A DNA stretch of 64,000 nt from Nodosilinea nodulosa PCC 7104 (GTDB lineage Bacteria > Cyanobacteriota > Cyanobacteriia > Phormidesmidales > Phormidesmidaceae). Every line of letters begins with the position of its first letter. Position 1 is the first letter of the stretch. This document shows, piece by piece, positions 8,980 through 18,126 of the stretch. A model generated the notes under the pieces. The model was not told where the DNA came from, did no database searches, and saw only the letters and a list, made by a program, of their open reading frames with translations. Both the position numbers and the translations under genes were made by a program. The stretch spans positions 1,700,214-1,764,213 of the forward strand of contig NZ_JH976537.1 of assembly GCF_000309385.1 (NCBI RefSeq). The letters run 5' to 3'.

Positions 8980-10473
8980 ATGACCACCGCAATTCAGGCA
9001 CCCCAGACGTTTAAGGTGCCTGGCCCCCGTCCCCTACCGCTGATTGGCCGCTCCCTGAACAGCCTTCGCTTTGCCAGAGATTCCGTGGGCTACACCCGCG
9101 AGCTGTTTCACACCTACGGCAACCTGGTGGCTTTGGCCAAGGGCGGCCGCACGCGCCTCTATTCTCCCCGAGACACCTGCCCCGCTACGGTCTTTGCCTA
9201 TGGCCCTGAGCTGGTGCGCCAGGTCACCACCCAGCATGAGGTTTACTTCAAGTATCCGCTGACCGGACCCAGCTACCGGCTGCGCGATCGCTCCGCCCGC
9301 ACCAGGCCCCTCAACCACTTTCTGGTCGGCCTGTTTGGCGTCAACTCAGCGGAGCATTTGCAGCAGCGCAAACTCATGGCCCCCGCGTTTCATCGCCAGC
9401 GCCTGGAGACCTACGCCAGCGATATGGTCGCCATCACCGCAGACCAGCTCAACCAGCTTCAGGTCGGCCGGGTGAACGAAATGGCGATGGCGATGCGGCA
9501 GCTCACCCTCCGCATCGCCACCAAGTCGCTCTTTGGCGAAGATATCGGCGCCAGCGCTGGCGCGGCGGGAGGCAGCCCCGGTCAAACCATTCAAAATGCT
9601 CTGAACATGCAGGGGAAGCTGCTGATGCGGGCGCTGCCCCTGGACTGGCCGGGGCTGCCCTGGCACCGCTACCTCAACCTGGTGGCCAGCTACGAGGCCA
9701 GCATGCGCCAGATCATTCAGGCCAAGCGCCAGGCGACGGGCGACGAACCCGATGTGCTGTCGATGCTGATGCAGGTGCGCGACGAAGACAGCGGCGATCG
9801 CCTCAGCGAAGCAGAACTGCTGGGGCATGTGGGGGTGCTGTTTGTCGCCGGTCACGAAACCAGCGCCAACGCCCTCACCTGGACGATTTTTCTGCTGTCG
9901 CAGCACCCTGAGATTATGGCCGACCTGCTGGATGAACTGGAGGCCACCCTGCACGGGGCGCCCCCCAGCCTGGAGCAGCTGGCTCAGCTGCCGCTGCTGG
10001 AGAATGTGATTAAAGAGAGCCTGCGGATTTTATCGCCGGTGCCGTGGAATGGCCGGGTGACCGCTCAACCCACCGAGCTGGGCGGCTACCAGCTGCCAGC
10101 GGGAACCGAAGTGCTGGTCAGCCTTTACCAGACCCATCAAATGCCCGACCTCTACCCCGATCCAGCCGCCTTTGATCCCCACCGCTGGGAGACCATTCAC
10201 CCCGATGCCTACGCCTACAACCCCTTCAGCGCTGGCCCACGCCTGTGCATCGGGGCCGGGTTTGCGATGATGGAAATTAAAATCATTCTGGCCATGCTGC
10301 TGCAGCGATACCGCCTGGAGTTTGTGCCCCAAGCCCCCATCGATCGCGCTGGCGTGATTGTGATGCGGCCCAAGCACGGGCTGTCGATGGCCGTACACCA
10401 GCAGGACCGCCAGTTTGGCGCCGGGGTGGGGCAGGTGAGGGGGAACCTGCGCGAAATGGTAAAGCTCCCCTAG
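8980..10473 (+). CDS. Cytochrome P450
   Basis: The protein is 497 residues long with all class landmarks. These are the oxygen-binding I-helix motif AGHETSA (290-296), the ExxR of helix K (E346-x-x-R349), and the haem-binding loop FSAGPRLCIG with the cysteine ligand C423. The HETSA pattern resembles CYP110-like cyanobacterial P450s, but I cannot place it in a subfamily. There is no N-terminal membrane anchor, so it is probably soluble. AAGGAGG is placed just before the ATG. The SDR gene upstream is likely in the same operon. The substrate (fatty acid, terpenoid or alkane) is not evident. Confidence 0.93.
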   Translation: MTTAIQAPQTFKVPGPRPLPLIGRSLNSLRFARDSVGYTRELFHTYGNLVALAKGGRTRLYSPRDTCPATVFAYGPELVRQVTTQHEVYFKYPLTGPSYRLRDRSARTRPLNHFLVGLFGVNSAEHLQQRKLMAPAFHRQRLETYASDMVAITADQLNQLQVGRVNEMAMAMRQLTLRIATKSLFGEDIGASAGAAGGSPGQTIQNALNMQGKLLMRALPLDWPGLPWHRYLNLVASYEASMRQIIQAKRQATGDEPDVLSMLMQVRDEDSGDRLSEAELLGHVGVLFVAGHETSANALTWTIFLLSQHPEIMADLLDELEATLHGAPPSLEQLAQLPLLENVIKESLRILSPVPWNGRVTAQPTELGGYQLPAGTEVLVSLYQTHQMPDLYPDPAAFDPHRWETIHPDAYAYNPFSAGPRLCIGAGFAMMEIKIILAMLLQRYRLEFVPQAPIDRAGVIVMRPKHGLSMAVHQQDRQFGAGVGQVRGNLREMVKLP

Positions 10474-10551
10474 GGGCAAACGGCGATCGCCTCAAAACCC
10501 ATTCACGCCATCGCCCAGCGATCCCGCAATCTCTACCGTCTTTTTTTGCCT

Positions 10552-11679
10552 ATGTCGAACGCCTCCCTGCCTCCTCCTCGGGCGGGCTACACCCTGCCCG
10601 TATTCGCCTGCGCGGGGGCCGTAGCGGCGCTGCGGTGTTTGGTCGATGGCCGCGATCGCCCCGCCAGCGTCAGCCTCGATCTGCTCAACCCGCCTCAGCC
10701 CGCCGATATCCCCATCGACCAGATTGCGCCGCTGCCCGACGGGTCGGTGCTGGCCATCACCCACAGCGATCCCGGCGACAACCTGGACCTCACCCGCAAC
10801 ACCCCAATCTGGTCGGTGGTGGCCTGGGGCAGCGGCGATCAGGCTGAACCAATTTTGCTTCAGGGGGGAGAGGGGGTGGGACAGCAGGTCAACCGAGACC
10901 ACGCCCCGGCAATCTATCAGTACGCCAGGGAGCTGATCGGCCACAGCCTGAGGCCGCTGATTCCCGAGGCTAAGACCGTGAGGGTCACGATTATTCTGCC
11001 GGAGGGCCGGGCGCTGGGCGATCGCACCTCCAACGCCGCCTTTGGAGTGATCGAAGGGCTGTCGCTGCTGGGCACCTCCGGCATTGCGGCCCCCCTCAGC
11101 GCTCCGGGGCAGCTTGACCAGTCCCGCGAAATCCTGCGGGCCAAGGCGGCCCGGTATGGCCACCTGGTCTTTTGCCTGGGCGAAAACGGCCTGGATCTGG
11201 CGGTGAAGCTGGGGATCGACCCCGATCGCCGGGTCAAAACCGCCAACTGGCTCGGCCCCCTGCTGGTGGAAGCCGGCGACCTGGGCGCTGCGGGGGTGCT
11301 GCTGCTGGGCTACCACGGCAAGCTGATCAAACTGGCGGGGGGAATTTTTCACACCCACCACCACATCGCCGACGGTCGCCAGGAGATCTTTGCCGCCTGC
11401 TGCGCCGCCGTGGGAGTGCCGCTGCCCACCATTCAAGACGTTCTTAAGGCCCCGACCGTGGAGGCAGGGCTGGGAATTTTGCGCGATCGCGACGGCGCAA
11501 TGGCCCAGCGCGTTTACCAGCAGATTGTTGAGCGTATTGACGAGCGCGCTGCCGCCTACGTCCACGCCCACACCGGCAGACCCCTAGCCGTAGGAACCAT
11601 GGTGTTTGACCGCCAGCGGCAGGTGGTGGCGCGCAGTCACCTCGCTGAAGGCCTGTTTAATCAAGTTTTGGTAGACTAG
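10552..11679 (+). CDS. cbiD: Cobalt-precorrin-5B C1-methyltransferase
   Basis: The 375-residue protein is CbiD, which methylates C1 of the corrin ring in the anaerobic cobalamin pathway. Recognisable segments are the N-terminal AGYTLPVFACAGAVAALRCL, the Gly-rich LGTSGIAAPLS, GYHGKLIKLAGGIFHTHHH, and a C-terminal His/Arg-rich end. The frame could start at a TTG at 10546, but the ATG at 10552 is simpler. Length is normal. The gene follows the P450 after 78 bp and precedes guaA after 265 bp. CbiD next to guaA is a familiar arrangement in cyanobacteria. Confidence 0.88.
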   Translation: MSNASLPPPRAGYTLPVFACAGAVAALRCLVDGRDRPASVSLDLLNPPQPADIPIDQIAPLPDGSVLAITHSDPGDNLDLTRNTPIWSVVAWGSGDQAEPILLQGGEGVGQQVNRDHAPAIYQYARELIGHSLRPLIPEAKTVRVTIILPEGRALGDRTSNAAFGVIEGLSLLGTSGIAAPLSAPGQLDQSREILRAKAARYGHLVFCLGENGLDLAVKLGIDPDRRVKTANWLGPLLVEAGDLGAAGVLLLGYHGKLIKLAGGIFHTHHHIADGRQEIFAACCAAVGVPLPTIQDVLKAPTVEAGLGILRDRDGAMAQRVYQQIVERIDERAAAYVHAHTGRPLAVGTMVFDRQRQVVARSHLAEGLFNQVLVD

Positions 11680-11944
11680 AAGGAATATCTTTTTATAAAA
11701 ATCCATAACATCTCCATACAACACCCGCGACGTTGGCTGTCCTGGGGCAAGCGGTTTTCCTCTCTATCTATTGCTCTGGTTCCATTGCAGAATCGTTTAA
11801 TCTGGGCATCGACAATCCCCAAACGGGAGCAGCCAGGGCTAGGTTCCAACCTTCCTGGTTTCCCCGTCTCCTCTCTACCCCGGTGCCGCCAGCCCTTCGC
11901 CATCCGTCTAACGCCCCCAAGCCCACCACGCGCAGGATTAACCC

Positions 11945-13558
<1,614 letters not shown>

Positions 13559-13573
13559 GGTAAACCCCAACGG

Positions 13574-13623
13574 TTCTCTTCGACTCCGCTCAGCCAACGT
13601 TGGCTGAGCGGAGTCGAAAAGAA
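13574..13623. repeat. Long perfect palindrome (TTCGACTCCGCTCAGCC type)
   Basis: A 40-bp perfect palindrome (13579-13618, 20-base arms with no loop, centre AACGTT) extends to 50 bp with one mismatch. The half-site TTCGACTCCGCTCAGCC is a well-known dispersed repeat of cyanobacteria. It lies 20 bp after the guaA stop and before a separate classic terminator, so it is probably a mobile or selfish repeat rather than the main terminator. Confidence 0.85.
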
Positions 13624-13660
13624 TCTGGCTCAAGACACGGTCCGTGCCATACCCAGAACA

Positions 13661-13701
13661 AAGAGGGGGAGGTGATCTTCAAAAAATCACCTCCCCTTTT
13701 T
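13661..13701. terminator. Rho-independent terminator between guaA and rpe
   Basis: An 11-bp perfect stem GGGGAGGTGAT/ATCACCTCCCC (13666-13676 with 13686-13696) is followed by TTTTTATTGTTT. A/T pairs can extend the stem. Read from the other strand it is followed by a weaker T-rich tract, so it may also serve rpe. Confidence 0.9.
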
Positions 13702-13729
13702 ATTGTTTAGGTTATCCGCATCACAGTCG

Positions 13730-14440
13730 TTAGACGGCAGCCAGTTCGGGGGCGGGGCGCTTGCTGTGGCGAATGCCTTCGATCGCCGCCGCATAGTCCG
13801 GCGCGTTGAACACCGCCGACCCGGCCACAATGGCGTTGGCACCAGCCTCTAGCACCTGCCAGGTGTTGTTCACCTTGAGCCCGCCGTCGACCTCAATCCA
13901 GGGGTTGAGGCCGCGCTCATCGCACATAGCGCGCAGGTCGCGAATCTTATTCACCATGGTGGGGATAAAGCTCTGGCCGCCAAAGCCGGGGTTGACGCTC
14001 ATAATCAGCACCAGGTCGCAGAGTTCGAGCACGTTCTCGATCAGCACCAGCGGGGTGCCGGGGTTGAGCACGACGCCAGCCTCTTTGCCCAGCTCTTTGA
14101 TTTGGCCCAGGGTGCGGTGCAGGTGGGGCGAGGCGTTGTGCTCGCAGTGGACGGAGATAATGTCGGCCCCGGCCTTGGCAAAGTCGGCCACGTACTTCTC
14201 CGGCTCGACAATCATCAGGTGCACGTCGAGGGGCTTTTGGGTGACGGGGCGAATGGCGTCCACAATTAGCGGGCCGATGGTGATATTGGGCACAAAGCGA
14301 CCATCCATCACGTCTACGTGAATCCAGTCGGCCCCGGCCTGGTCGGCGGCTTTGATCTCTTCGCCCAGACGGCTGAAGTCTGCCGAGAGAATGGAGGGAG
14401 AGATGACGACGGAGTCTTTGTTAGAGGAAGTGTGAGGCAT
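13730..14440 (-). CDS. rpe: Ribulose-phosphate 3-epimerase
   Basis: The 236-residue TIM-barrel enzyme interconverts ribulose-5-phosphate and xylulose-5-phosphate in the Calvin and pentose phosphate pathways. Typical motifs are SPSILSADF near the start, [12 protein letters not shown] (metal-binding His/Asp), LDVHLMI, and [10 protein letters not shown] with EVDGG further on. AGGAGA lies about 9 bases before the ATG at 14440, so the in-frame extension to 14494 is not used. It is convergent with guaA, sharing the terminator zone. Confidence 0.95.
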   Translation of the reverse strand: MPHTSSNKDSVVISPSILSADFSRLGEEIKAADQAGADWIHVDVMDGRFVPNITIGPLIVDAIRPVTQKPLDVHLMIVEPEKYVADFAKAGADIISVHCEHNASPHLHRTLGQIKELGKEAGVVLNPGTPLVLIENVLELCDLVLIMSVNPGFGGQSFIPTMVNKIRDLRAMCDERGLNPWIEVDGGLKVNNTWQVLEAGANAIVAGSAVFNAPDYAAAIEGIRHSKRPAPELAAV

Positions 14441-14601
14441 GGGGGATGGTTCTCCTGTGCGTTTGTGACCATCGTAACAAAGTCTTAAAATCACTTCTCA
14501 CAAAACTTTTAGATTTGGGGAGATTCCCCCTAAATATATGATGAAGCCCTGGGATCGCTAGTAGGCTGCGGCGTGATTTTATTGACCATGGCCGATCGCA
14601 A

Positions 14602-14627
14602 GGGGGCCGGGGGCTAGGGGGCCAGGG
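14602..14627 (+). other. G-quadruplex motif upstream of the transposase gene
   Basis: Four G-runs in 26 bases (G5, G5, G5, G3 with spacers of 2, 3 and 3 bases) match the canonical quadruplex pattern on the plus strand. The motif lies about 65 bp upstream of the RAYT start. The next 40 bases contain a GGTAGGGTGGGCA element that resembles dispersed cyanobacterial repeats. Confidence 0.75.
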
Positions 14628-14692
14628 AAGTTGGCACGGCACCCGGTAGGGTGGGCATTGCTTCCTGGGTTATGGAGGGTTGGGTGTTTGCC

Positions 14693-15460
14693 ATGCCGCG
14701 CCAACCGCGCCAGTTTTCCCCAGGCCACTACTACCACATCACGGTTCGCTGCAACAATCGTGAGTTCCGGCTGATTCGTGACGAATGCCGCGAAATTTTG
14801 CTGTATGCCATTGACCGATGCCAGGAGAAATATGGCTTTAAGCTCTATGCCCTGTGCATCATGAGTAACCATGTGCATTACCTGCTGGAGCCGCAGCAGC
14901 CGGAGGATTTGCCTAAGATCATGCACTGGCTGAACTGGTATACGGCGATGTGTTTCAACCGGATGCTGAACCGCACCGGGCACTTTTGGGAAAAGCGATA
15001 CCACAGCACGGGCTTTGCCAATACCGACTATCGGCGAGCGCTGAATACCTTGCGATACATCCACGCCAACCCCAAGGCGGCGAACATGCAGCAGGGATTC
15101 TTTTATGACTACAGCAACTATGGCAGCTATGACCGCCTGACCACCGATGGCCTAACGCAATGGCACCCGGCGTTTTTGGCGTTGGGAGCAACGCTAGAAC
15201 TGTGTGCGGCGGCGTACCGCAAGTTTTGTCAGCGCTATAAGCCGAAACCCAAGCCAGAGAGGCGAAATCACTGGGGCAGCAAAAAACTGGCGGCCCTGCG
15301 GCAAAAAATGAAAGTCCGCAAACCCAGCCCTGGGCAAAAGAGCCTTTGGAAGGTGTGGAATGCGCCGCTAGAAGAGGTGCAAGAAGTGGCTAAGGCATTT
15401 GTGCTGGCGAACTGCCTAAACCCAGATATTGTCAGCGCCAGATTTGAGAACTCGACCTGA
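14693..15460 (+). CDS. RAYT / IS200-like Y1 transposase
   Basis: The 255-residue protein is a REP-associated tyrosine transposase-type enzyme (transposase_17/Y1 superfamily). It has the HUH-type metal motif H60-V-H62 (in SNHVHYLLEP) after the conserved GHYYHITVRCNNR strand. Y83 is a candidate catalytic tyrosine, and the GHFWEKRYHSTG motif typical of RAYTs is present. Such enzymes cut single-stranded DNA at hairpins and spread REP-type repeats. An ATG at 14651 is in frame, but the family start MPRQPRQF is at 14693. No flanking inverted ends of an IS200 element are visible, which suits a RAYT rather than a full IS. Confidence 0.85.
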   Translation: MPRQPRQFSPGHYYHITVRCNNREFRLIRDECREILLYAIDRCQEKYGFKLYALCIMSNHVHYLLEPQQPEDLPKIMHWLNWYTAMCFNRMLNRTGHFWEKRYHSTGFANTDYRRALNTLRYIHANPKAANMQQGFFYDYSNYGSYDRLTTDGLTQWHPAFLALGATLELCAAAYRKFCQRYKPKPKPERRNHWGSKKLAALRQKMKVRKPSPGQKSLWKVWNAPLEEVQEVAKAFVLANCLNPDIVSARFENST

Positions 15461-15549
15461 CCGCTGGTGCCAGGTAAGGGATCTCCGAAACGCTTAGTTT
15501 TCCGTGGGGAGGGTGTCTGAAATAGTTCTTTTGGATCGGGCTGAAGCGC

Positions 15550-16596
15550 TTATCTGCTACAGTTTACAAGTCTCGATGCGAGAGAAGAGACACGCCCCCA
15601 TCCACCCCCCACGCCCACCCACACCCCAACCCAAAACACCACCCACCGACCAGACCAACCACAAAGAAACGGAAATTCAGCGGGAGATAAAGAGGGGTTT
15701 GCTTGTAGGTCTTTGTAGCTCAGATAGTTGCCTGCCTTGCGCCAGCCGACGCGATCGCAAAACTCTTGCCAAATTTTATCACCTGGGTATTTGCCGTCGA
15801 GCTTGGCTCCGCAGTCTACATAAATTTTCTTTTGCACGCTAAAGCCAAACTTGCCGTGGCTGTACTTCACCCATAATCGGTCTATTGTCAGCAGGTCTGT
15901 GCAGGGAAAATTTAGCAGTTCATCGCTAGTAAACCAATCCCCCGACTTTTTGCCCACGGCCAGAATCATTTTTTCGTAGGTTTCGCTATCTGCCTCGCGC
16001 CATTGGCCAGCCTTTAGCAAGTCGCGCAGGTTGCGGTAATCAATTCCTTTTTCAGAACTCAGGTCGTCTTCTGGGGCAGAGGGTAGAGCAACAGGCGGTG
16101 AGATGGGCGGTGCCGACCCTGCGGGACGTTGGCCTGAAGTATCGCTCGATGTTTGGGAAGTGCCGTATTGTCGGGTGGGCCTGCGTTGGGTGATGCCCCA
16201 CTCTAGAAAATACAGAGCCTTCTCGTCTTCGATACTGTCTTGAAACGAGACGGCATGAAACTCTTGAAGAAAAATGAGTTCTTCTGGAATCTCCTCTACC
16301 CCTGGCAGCAGCACCGGAATAATGGGAATATCGCGCTTGACACACTGGCTAATGAAGGATCTTAGCTCTAGCGCCTGCCAGCGCCCTAGCCCGCCATGAC
16401 CAAAAAAGATCGCTGCCGTTTTGATGCGCCCGATCGCCTGCTGAATCTCGTCTTGAAATTTGGTGCCGGGGACAATTTCTTCTTCATCGAGCCAGGGGTG
16501 CAGGCCCAGGTCTGCTAACTTGCGGTAGATGCGGCGAATCAGCGGTTTGTCTTTGCTGCTGTGGGCCAAAAAAACATCAAACTGCTGCTCCGTCAT
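15550..16596 (-). CDS. TIR-GUN4 fusion protein
   Basis: The 348-residue protein joins an N-terminal TIR domain (about 5-135) to a GUN4 domain (about 186-315) by a Ser/Pro/Gly-rich linker (about 140-183). The TIR part starts FDVFLAHSSKDKPLI and has the RWQALELRSF stretch with E77, the place of the catalytic glutamate in NAD-cleaving TIRs. The GUN4 part is clear: DYRNLRDLLKAGQWREAD, then ENFPCTDL-like LNFPCTDLLTIDRLWVKYS, then GKFGFSVQKKIY and DRVGWR. GUN4 binds porphyrins and stimulates Mg-chelatase. The last 30 or so residues (Trp/Val/Gly-rich) are encoded by a G-rich tract and do not look like GUN4. It converges on the RAYT gene, 89 bp away. A stress or defence role is inferred. Confidence 0.88.
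   Translation of the reverse strand: MTEQQFDVFLAHSSKDKPLIRRIYRKLADLGLHPWLDEEEIVPGTKFQDEIQQAIGRIKTAAIFFGHGGLGRWQALELRSFISQCVKRDIPIIPVLLPGVEEIPEELIFLQEFHAVSFQDSIEDEKALYFLEWGITQRRPTRQYGTSQTSSDTSGQRPAGSAPPISPPVALPSAPEDDLSSEKGIDYRNLRDLLKAGQWREADSETYEKMILAVGKKSGDWFTSDELLNFPCTDLLTIDRLWVKYSHGKFGFSVQKKIYVDCGAKLDGKYPGDKIWQEFCDRVGWRKAGNYLSYKDLQANPSLSPAEFPFLCGWSGRWVVFWVGVWVGVGGGWGRVSSLASRLVNCSR
15593..15660. repeat. C-rich tract (G-rich on the coding strand) in the 3' end of the TIR-GUN4 gene
   Basis: About 68 bp on the plus strand are nearly all C and A (units like CCACCC, CACCC and CCCCATCC). On the minus strand this gives repeated GGGTGGG runs, also suited to quadruplex formation. It encodes the odd Trp/Val/Gly-rich tail of the protein. 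It resembles the C-rich tracts at 5053-5142 and 51629-51661. Confidence 0.6.
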
Positions 16597-16756
16597 CGAT
16601 CGCTTGCCCCGCTGGCGTTAGCCCTTGCCTACCCAGAGTTTAGCCCGAATCGCTAACCCTGTCCTGGCCAAGCCTGGTTGAGTGCTTGCGCTGGGGCAAA
16701 GCAACCTCGCGCTTTAGCCTATGGTATTCGCAAGCTCAGAAAAACTGTGGCTCGGA

Positions 16757-16790
16757 CAGTGCCTAGAATGGGGCCAGAGCTGCGATCGCC
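16757..16790 (+). promoter_or_regulatory. Shared leader element, copy 1
   Basis: CAGTGC, then CTAGAATGGGG, then TGCGATCGCC, lies about 50 bp upstream of the DUF4258 gene. The same series recurs at 17428-17466 upstream of xisH. TAGAAT could serve as a -10 box. The element may be a promoter copied with the modules; this is inference. Confidence 0.4.
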
Positions 16791-16840
16791 TGACTTCAAT
16801 GGCCAAGCTTGCTGCGAGAGGTGGGGGACGGAGTGTCAAA

Positions 16841-17140
16841 ATGGATGTAGAAGAGATAAGGGCCAAGATTCGTAATGATACCTATGTGTATACATCCCAC
16901 GCCGATATAGAGCGCCAGGCCGACGATCTGACCTTGATGCAGGTAGAAGAAGCTCTATTGAATGGAGAGGTTTTAGAACAATATGCGGATACAGGGCGCG
17001 GTGAAAGCTGTCTGATTTTGGGCTATTCCAGCGATTTGCCTATCCATATTGTCTGCGGCTGGAGGGGTGAACAAGTAGCCATCATCACTATCTATATCCC
17101 TGGGCCACCCAAGTTTATCGATCCACAAACGAGGGCTTGA
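16841..17140 (+). CDS. DUF4258 protein, probable toxin of a toxin-antitoxin pair
   Basis: The 99-residue protein has the DUF4258 pattern: TSHADIERQADDLTLMQVEEALLNGEVLEQY, then CLILGYSSDLPIHIVC, then VAIITIY and a Pro-rich end. DUF4258 proteins are RelE-superfamily-like small toxins. GGAG about 7 bases before the ATG at 16841 supports this start over the longer frame from 16721. It is followed after 3 bp by a YgiT-type zinc-finger gene, the usual antitoxin partner. Confidence 0.8.
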   Translation: MDVEEIRAKIRNDTYVYTSHADIERQADDLTLMQVEEALLNGEVLEQYADTGRGESCLILGYSSDLPIHIVCGWRGEQVAIITIYIPGPPKFIDPQTRA

Positions 17141-17143
17141 CCG

Positions 17144-17389
17144 ATGCGAGAGATTAAATGCAACGCCTGCGGCAGCACCGAATATGAAGAACGTCGCGTC
17201 ACTTATTTGTATAGTCACAAAGGGCAGTATCTCATTGCGCCCAACACTCCGGTAGAGGTTTGTAGTCGCTGCGGTACTCTGTACTACAGCGCCGAGGTAC
17301 TCAAAGCGATTGAGCGCCAGTTTTTCGCTATCCACAACAACACAGCTAGTCCAGACCAATTTCTTCAGGTGCCAGTCAAGTCGATGTGA
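17144..17389 (+). CDS. YgiT-type zinc-finger antitoxin (MqsA N-domain-like)
   Basis: The 81-residue protein has two CxxC pairs, C6-N-A-C9 and C40-S-R-C43, that should bind one zinc, as in the N-terminal domain of MqsA/YgiT. There is no helix-turn-helix, so it probably neutralises its partner without the DNA-binding module of MqsA. It begins 3 bp after the DUF4258 gene, making a typical toxin-first operon. Both genes look intact. Confidence 0.82.
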   Translation: MREIKCNACGSTEYEERRVTYLYSHKGQYLIAPNTPVEVCSRCGTLYYSAEVLKAIERQFFAIHNNTASPDQFLQVPVKSM

Positions 17390-17427
17390 TGGGCTATGCA
17401 TTCGCCTTATTTGGTGGCGATGGGCAT

Positions 17428-17466
17428 CAGTGCAGCTTCTAGAATGGGGTTGGAATTGCGATCGCC
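17428..17466 (+). promoter_or_regulatory. Shared leader element, copy 2
   Basis: This repeat of the element at 16757-16790 (CAGTGC, CTAGAATGGGG, TGCGATCGCC) ends 13 bp before the xisH start. The spacing between CAGTGC and CTAGAAT is 5 bases longer than in copy 1. It overlaps the tail region after the YgiT gene. Confidence 0.4.
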
Positions 17467-17479
17467 TCTCCCATACCCC

Positions 17480-17720
17480 ATGGCCGCCAAAGACCTGGTT
17501 CACGATGCCGTCAAACGCGCCCTCGAAAAAGACGGCTGGACGATTACTGATGATCCACTATTTCTGCGCTTTGGTGGGCTAGAGATGTACATCGACTCCG
17601 ATGGATACCTACCGCGATTTCTTTACGCTGGAATTGCCACGGTTGCTGGTTGAGCGCTACCACGTGCACCTAATTGTCTACGATCCAGAGGAGGAGGTGA
17701 TCACCAAATGGCAGACGTAA
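17480..17720 (+). pseudogene. xisH: xisH, internally deleted and frameshifted
   Basis: The first 39 codons read as the XisH family start (MAAKDLVHDAVKRALEKDG and onward to FGGLEMYID). The frame then runs into unrelated residues and stops at 17653. From about 17600 another frame gives the family C-terminus (DTYRDFFTLELPRLLVERY, then YDPEEEVITKWQT), ending at TAA 17718-17720. Normal XisH has about 138 residues, so about 60 residues, including the nuclease-like core, are missing. The end overlaps the xisI start by 13 bp, as in intact pairs. XisH is one of the proteins needed for fdxN-element excision in heterocystous strains, but homologues occur widely with unknown roles. Confidence 0.88.
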
Positions 17721-18091
17721 ACTACTACCGCCAGCTCGTTCAAGAGCTGTTGCAGAAATATAGCAACATCAGAGCCAGCAACGAAGCGGTTGAAGCTGAG
17801 GCAATTTTTGACCTTCAGCGCGATCGCTACCGGGTCGTCCATGTAGGCTGGTCAAACAAGCGCCGGGTCTACGGCTGCGTGCTGCACCTCAAAATCAAAG
17901 ACGGCAAAATCTGGATTCAGCACGACGGCACCGAGGGCGGCATCGCCAACGAACTGGTCGATTCCGGAACGGATACTCGTTTCGAGTCGGTTCCCGAACG
18001 CTGCGCGAATCGCGGCGTGCCCAAGCACGACATTGTGCTGGGGTTTCACTCGCCCTTTAAACGCCAGTTTACCGAGTTTGCCTTGGGTTAA
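17708..18091 (+). CDS. xisI: XisI family protein with an in-frame insertion
   Basis: The 127-residue protein matches XisI: YYRQLVQELLQKYS, FDLQRDRYRVVHVGW, RRVYGCVLHLKIKDGKIWIQ, and a C-terminal VPKHDIVLGFHSPFKRQFTEFA. Between ANELVD and GVPKHD lies a stretch of about 17 residues (SGTDTRFESVPERCANR) where family members have one or two. The frame is kept. The DNA of that stretch (17963-18013) contains an imperfect inverted repeat. XisI is thought to work with XisH, whose gene is broken here, so the protein may be non-functional. Confidence 0.88.
   Translation: MADVNYYRQLVQELLQKYSNIRASNEAVEAEAIFDLQRDRYRVVHVGWSNKRRVYGCVLHLKIKDGKIWIQHDGTEGGIANELVDSGTDTRFESVPERCANRGVPKHDIVLGFHSPFKRQFTEFALG
17963..18013. 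repeat. Short palindromic insertion inside xisI
   Basis: About 51 bp are extra relative to the family. They include ACTCG-TTT-CGAGT and flanking GGAAC/GTTCC, forming a bulged hairpin (17966-17994). The length is a multiple of three, so the reading frame survives. Confidence 0.5.
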
Positions 18092-18126
18092 GCGGTAAAT
18101 TAGGCCCTGGAGCCTCTTTGAAGTCT

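Noticed and set aside
14649-14665. GGTAGGGTGGGCA as the left end of an IS200 element
   Set aside because: No matching end is found after the transposase and no target duplication is visible; it is better seen as a dispersed repeat.
15504-15842. Plus-strand open frame of 112 codons
   Set aside because: It is the antisense of the TIR-GUN4 gene and its residues come from the C-rich tract; no family match.
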